Translations under genes and position numbers: made by a program
Shown here: piece after piece, positions 5,688 through 6,422 of the stretch
Numbering within the stretch: position 1 is the stretch's first letter
Layout of the letters: each line of letters opens with the position of its first letter
DNA from: Neisseriaceae bacterium
GTDB taxonomy: Bacteria > Pseudomonadota > Gammaproteobacteria > Burkholderiales > Neisseriaceae
Direction: 5' to 3'
Assembly (NCBI GenBank): GCA_017446355.1
Contig: JAFSQZ010000150.1
Coordinates: 1 to 6,422 of the forward strand
DNA: 6,422 nucleotides
Notes under the pieces: generated by a model
Seen by the model: only the letters and a program-made list of their open reading frames with translations
Told to the model about the DNA's origin: nothing
The model's database searches: none

Positions 5688-6139
5688 AAGTGTTCCTTGG
5701 TTTGGTGTGTTTTATGAAAAGTCATTGTGTGTTCAGGCAGCTTTTTTTGTAATAAATTCAAAAGAGTAACGCTGCTCAAATAATGATGAATGGTGTGATT
5801 AAGATTGTGCCATAAATCGTGGGTTAAGCAAGATTCACCACTTTGACAGTTTGCTTTTCCACTGCATAAAGTTGCGTCCAATTTATCTTCCACTGCTTCA
5901 ATAATTTGGACAACATTGATGTGTTCAGGCGCGTGTTTTAACACATAACCGCCACCAGGTCCGCGTACGCTGTCTACTAAACCTGCTTTGCGCAGTTTGC
6001 TAAAAAGTTGTTCTAAATAAAACAGAGAAATTTGTTGGCGTTCGCTGATGGCATTTAATTTAACTGCGTTATGGGTGCTGTTTTGTGCTAAATCAACCAT
6101 CGCGGTAACAGCAAAACGCCCTTTAGTGGTCAGACGCAT
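5684..6139 (-). CDS. iscR: Fe-S cluster-sensing transcription regulator IscR
   Basis: IscR is an Rrf2-family regulator that binds a 2Fe-2S cluster and, in that form, represses its own isc operon. The N-terminal winged helix includes ISERQQISLFYLEQLFSKLR (31-50) and the wing SVRGPGGGY (57-65). Cluster ligands are Cys92, Cys98, Cys104 and His107, with the same numbering as in E. coli. The 151 residues are slightly fewer than in E. coli (162), and the variable C-terminal tail is rich in His and Lys. A TTG at 6154 would add five residues, but the family begins MRLTTKGRFAVTAM, so I chose the ATG at 6139 despite a poor Shine-Dalgarno. It is the first gene of the operon and its stop overlaps the iscS start. 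A near-consensus uptake sequence falls in the tail at 5732-5743. Confidence 0.97.
   Translation of the reverse strand: MRLTTKGRFAVTAMVDLAQNSTHNAVKLNAISERQQISLFYLEQLFSKLRKAGLVDSVRGPGGGYVLKHAPEHINVVQIIEAVEDKLDATLCSGKANCQSGESCLTHDLWHNLNHTIHHYLSSVTLLNLLQKKLPEHTMTFHKTHQTKEHL
5732..5743 (-). repeat. Near-consensus DNA uptake sequence in iscR
   Basis: AAGCTGCCTGAA on the minus strand is 11 of 12 to AGGCTGCCTGAA, the same variant as at 1926-1937. It encodes Lys-Leu-Pro-Glu (133-136) in the variable IscR tail. Confidence 0.5.
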
Positions 6140-6173
6140 AATGTTTGTGTTCAAGTTTATGAGTAAGTGCGCG

Positions 6174-6202
6174 ATTGTCTAATAACCGAGTTTTTTAGTC
6201 AA
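6174..6202 (-). promoter_or_regulatory. Sigma-70-type promoter of iscRSUA
   Basis: On the minus strand TTGACT (6197-6202) as -35 and GACAAT (6174-6179) as -10 are separated by 17 bases. The predicted start is near 6167, giving a leader of about 28 bases to the iscR ATG. The -35 lies inside the IscR box, as expected for repression by blocking RNA polymerase. Confidence 0.7.
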
Positions 6203-6206
6203 GTAT
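6182..6206 (-). promoter_or_regulatory. Type 1 IscR-binding box
   Basis: The 25-bp site reads ATACTTGACT on its left and ends CTCGGTTAT on the minus strand. It fits the E. coli type 1 pattern of ATA, then GACT, an A/T-rich centre, then TC with a terminal TAT. It overlaps the -35 of the iscR promoter. In E. coli only cluster-loaded IscR binds type 1 sites, so this should be the negative feedback operator. The spacing and identity of the conserved ends make chance unlikely. Confidence 0.8.
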
Positions 6207-6422
6207 TATATTTCAGGCAGGTAAAAGAAATGTGTGTGTGCATTAAGTTTTTTTGATGTGAAGAATATTTATTTGGCTGTATTTAAATAACTGCTTATTT
6301 TGTTTTTGTACGCCGTGTTTATCGTTAAAATTAACGAATAAAATTGAACGAAAAAACAATAGTAAAAATGCTAGAATATGGAAAATCATAATATAGGGAC
6401 ACTGACTACAATAAGGGTAGTA
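6207..6422. other. AT-rich region upstream of iscR without a gene
   Basis: No coding region is visible. It contains a partial uptake-like sequence (TTCAGGCAGG, 6212-6221), five TG repeats (6231-6240), a small inverted repeat CGTTAA-AA-TTAACG (6323-6336), and an extended -10-like motif TGCTAGAAT (6369-6377) pointing rightwards. The last motif has no good -35 and no start codon follows before the window ends. It may be part of the control region of a divergent gene beyond the edge. Confidence 0.4.

Noticed and set aside
6231..6240. Five TG repeats as a phase-variation tract
   Set aside because: Too short to slip often, and not inside a gene or between promoter elements.

Overview
The window looks chromosomal and comes from a low-GC member of the Neisseriaceae (Betaproteobacteria), most likely from the Simonsiella/Alysiella/Kingella side of the family. 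Two things point there. The proteins are close to Neisseria-type IscR, IscS, IscU, IscA and ClpB. The DNA also carries many copies of the 12-mers AGGCTGCCTGAA and AGGCAGCCTGAA, which match the published Simonsiella-type and Kingella-type dialects of the DNA uptake sequence (DUS). The genus is an inference.

Left part (1-850): about 550 bases without a recognisable gene, containing an 11-bp inverted repeat with competing pairings (90-184). A perfect FNR-type box (441-454) follows, with a -10 hexamer at exactly the class II distance. It precedes a small gene (558-743) for an unrecognised 61-residue protein. That protein begins like a microcin double-glycine-type leader, repeats the motif internally, and ends in a basic Gly-Gly-containing tail. 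A strong bidirectional terminator (810-850) separates it from clpB.

Centre (879-3590): clpB on the minus strand encodes a complete 856-residue Hsp100 disaggregase. It has a well-formed internal ribosome site for the short isoform. Its upstream region holds a possible heat-shock promoter interwoven with an inverted pair of uptake sequences. Next to it lies the terminator of the isc operon.

Right part (3588-6206): an iron-sulfur cluster operon on the minus strand, iscR-iscS-iscU-iscA, plus a possible small overlapping ORF after iscA. IscS takes sulfur from cysteine, IscU is the assembly scaffold, IscA is an A-type carrier, and IscR senses cluster status. A near-consensus type 1 IscR box overlaps the -35 of the operon promoter, so the usual negative feedback loop is visible. 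The chaperone and ferredoxin genes (hscB, hscA, fdx) that follow iscA in E. coli are absent here. The last 216 bases contain no gene, only a weak promoter-like motif pointing out of the window.

The least explained parts are the small FNR-linked gene, the small ORF after iscA and the structured sequence at 90-184.
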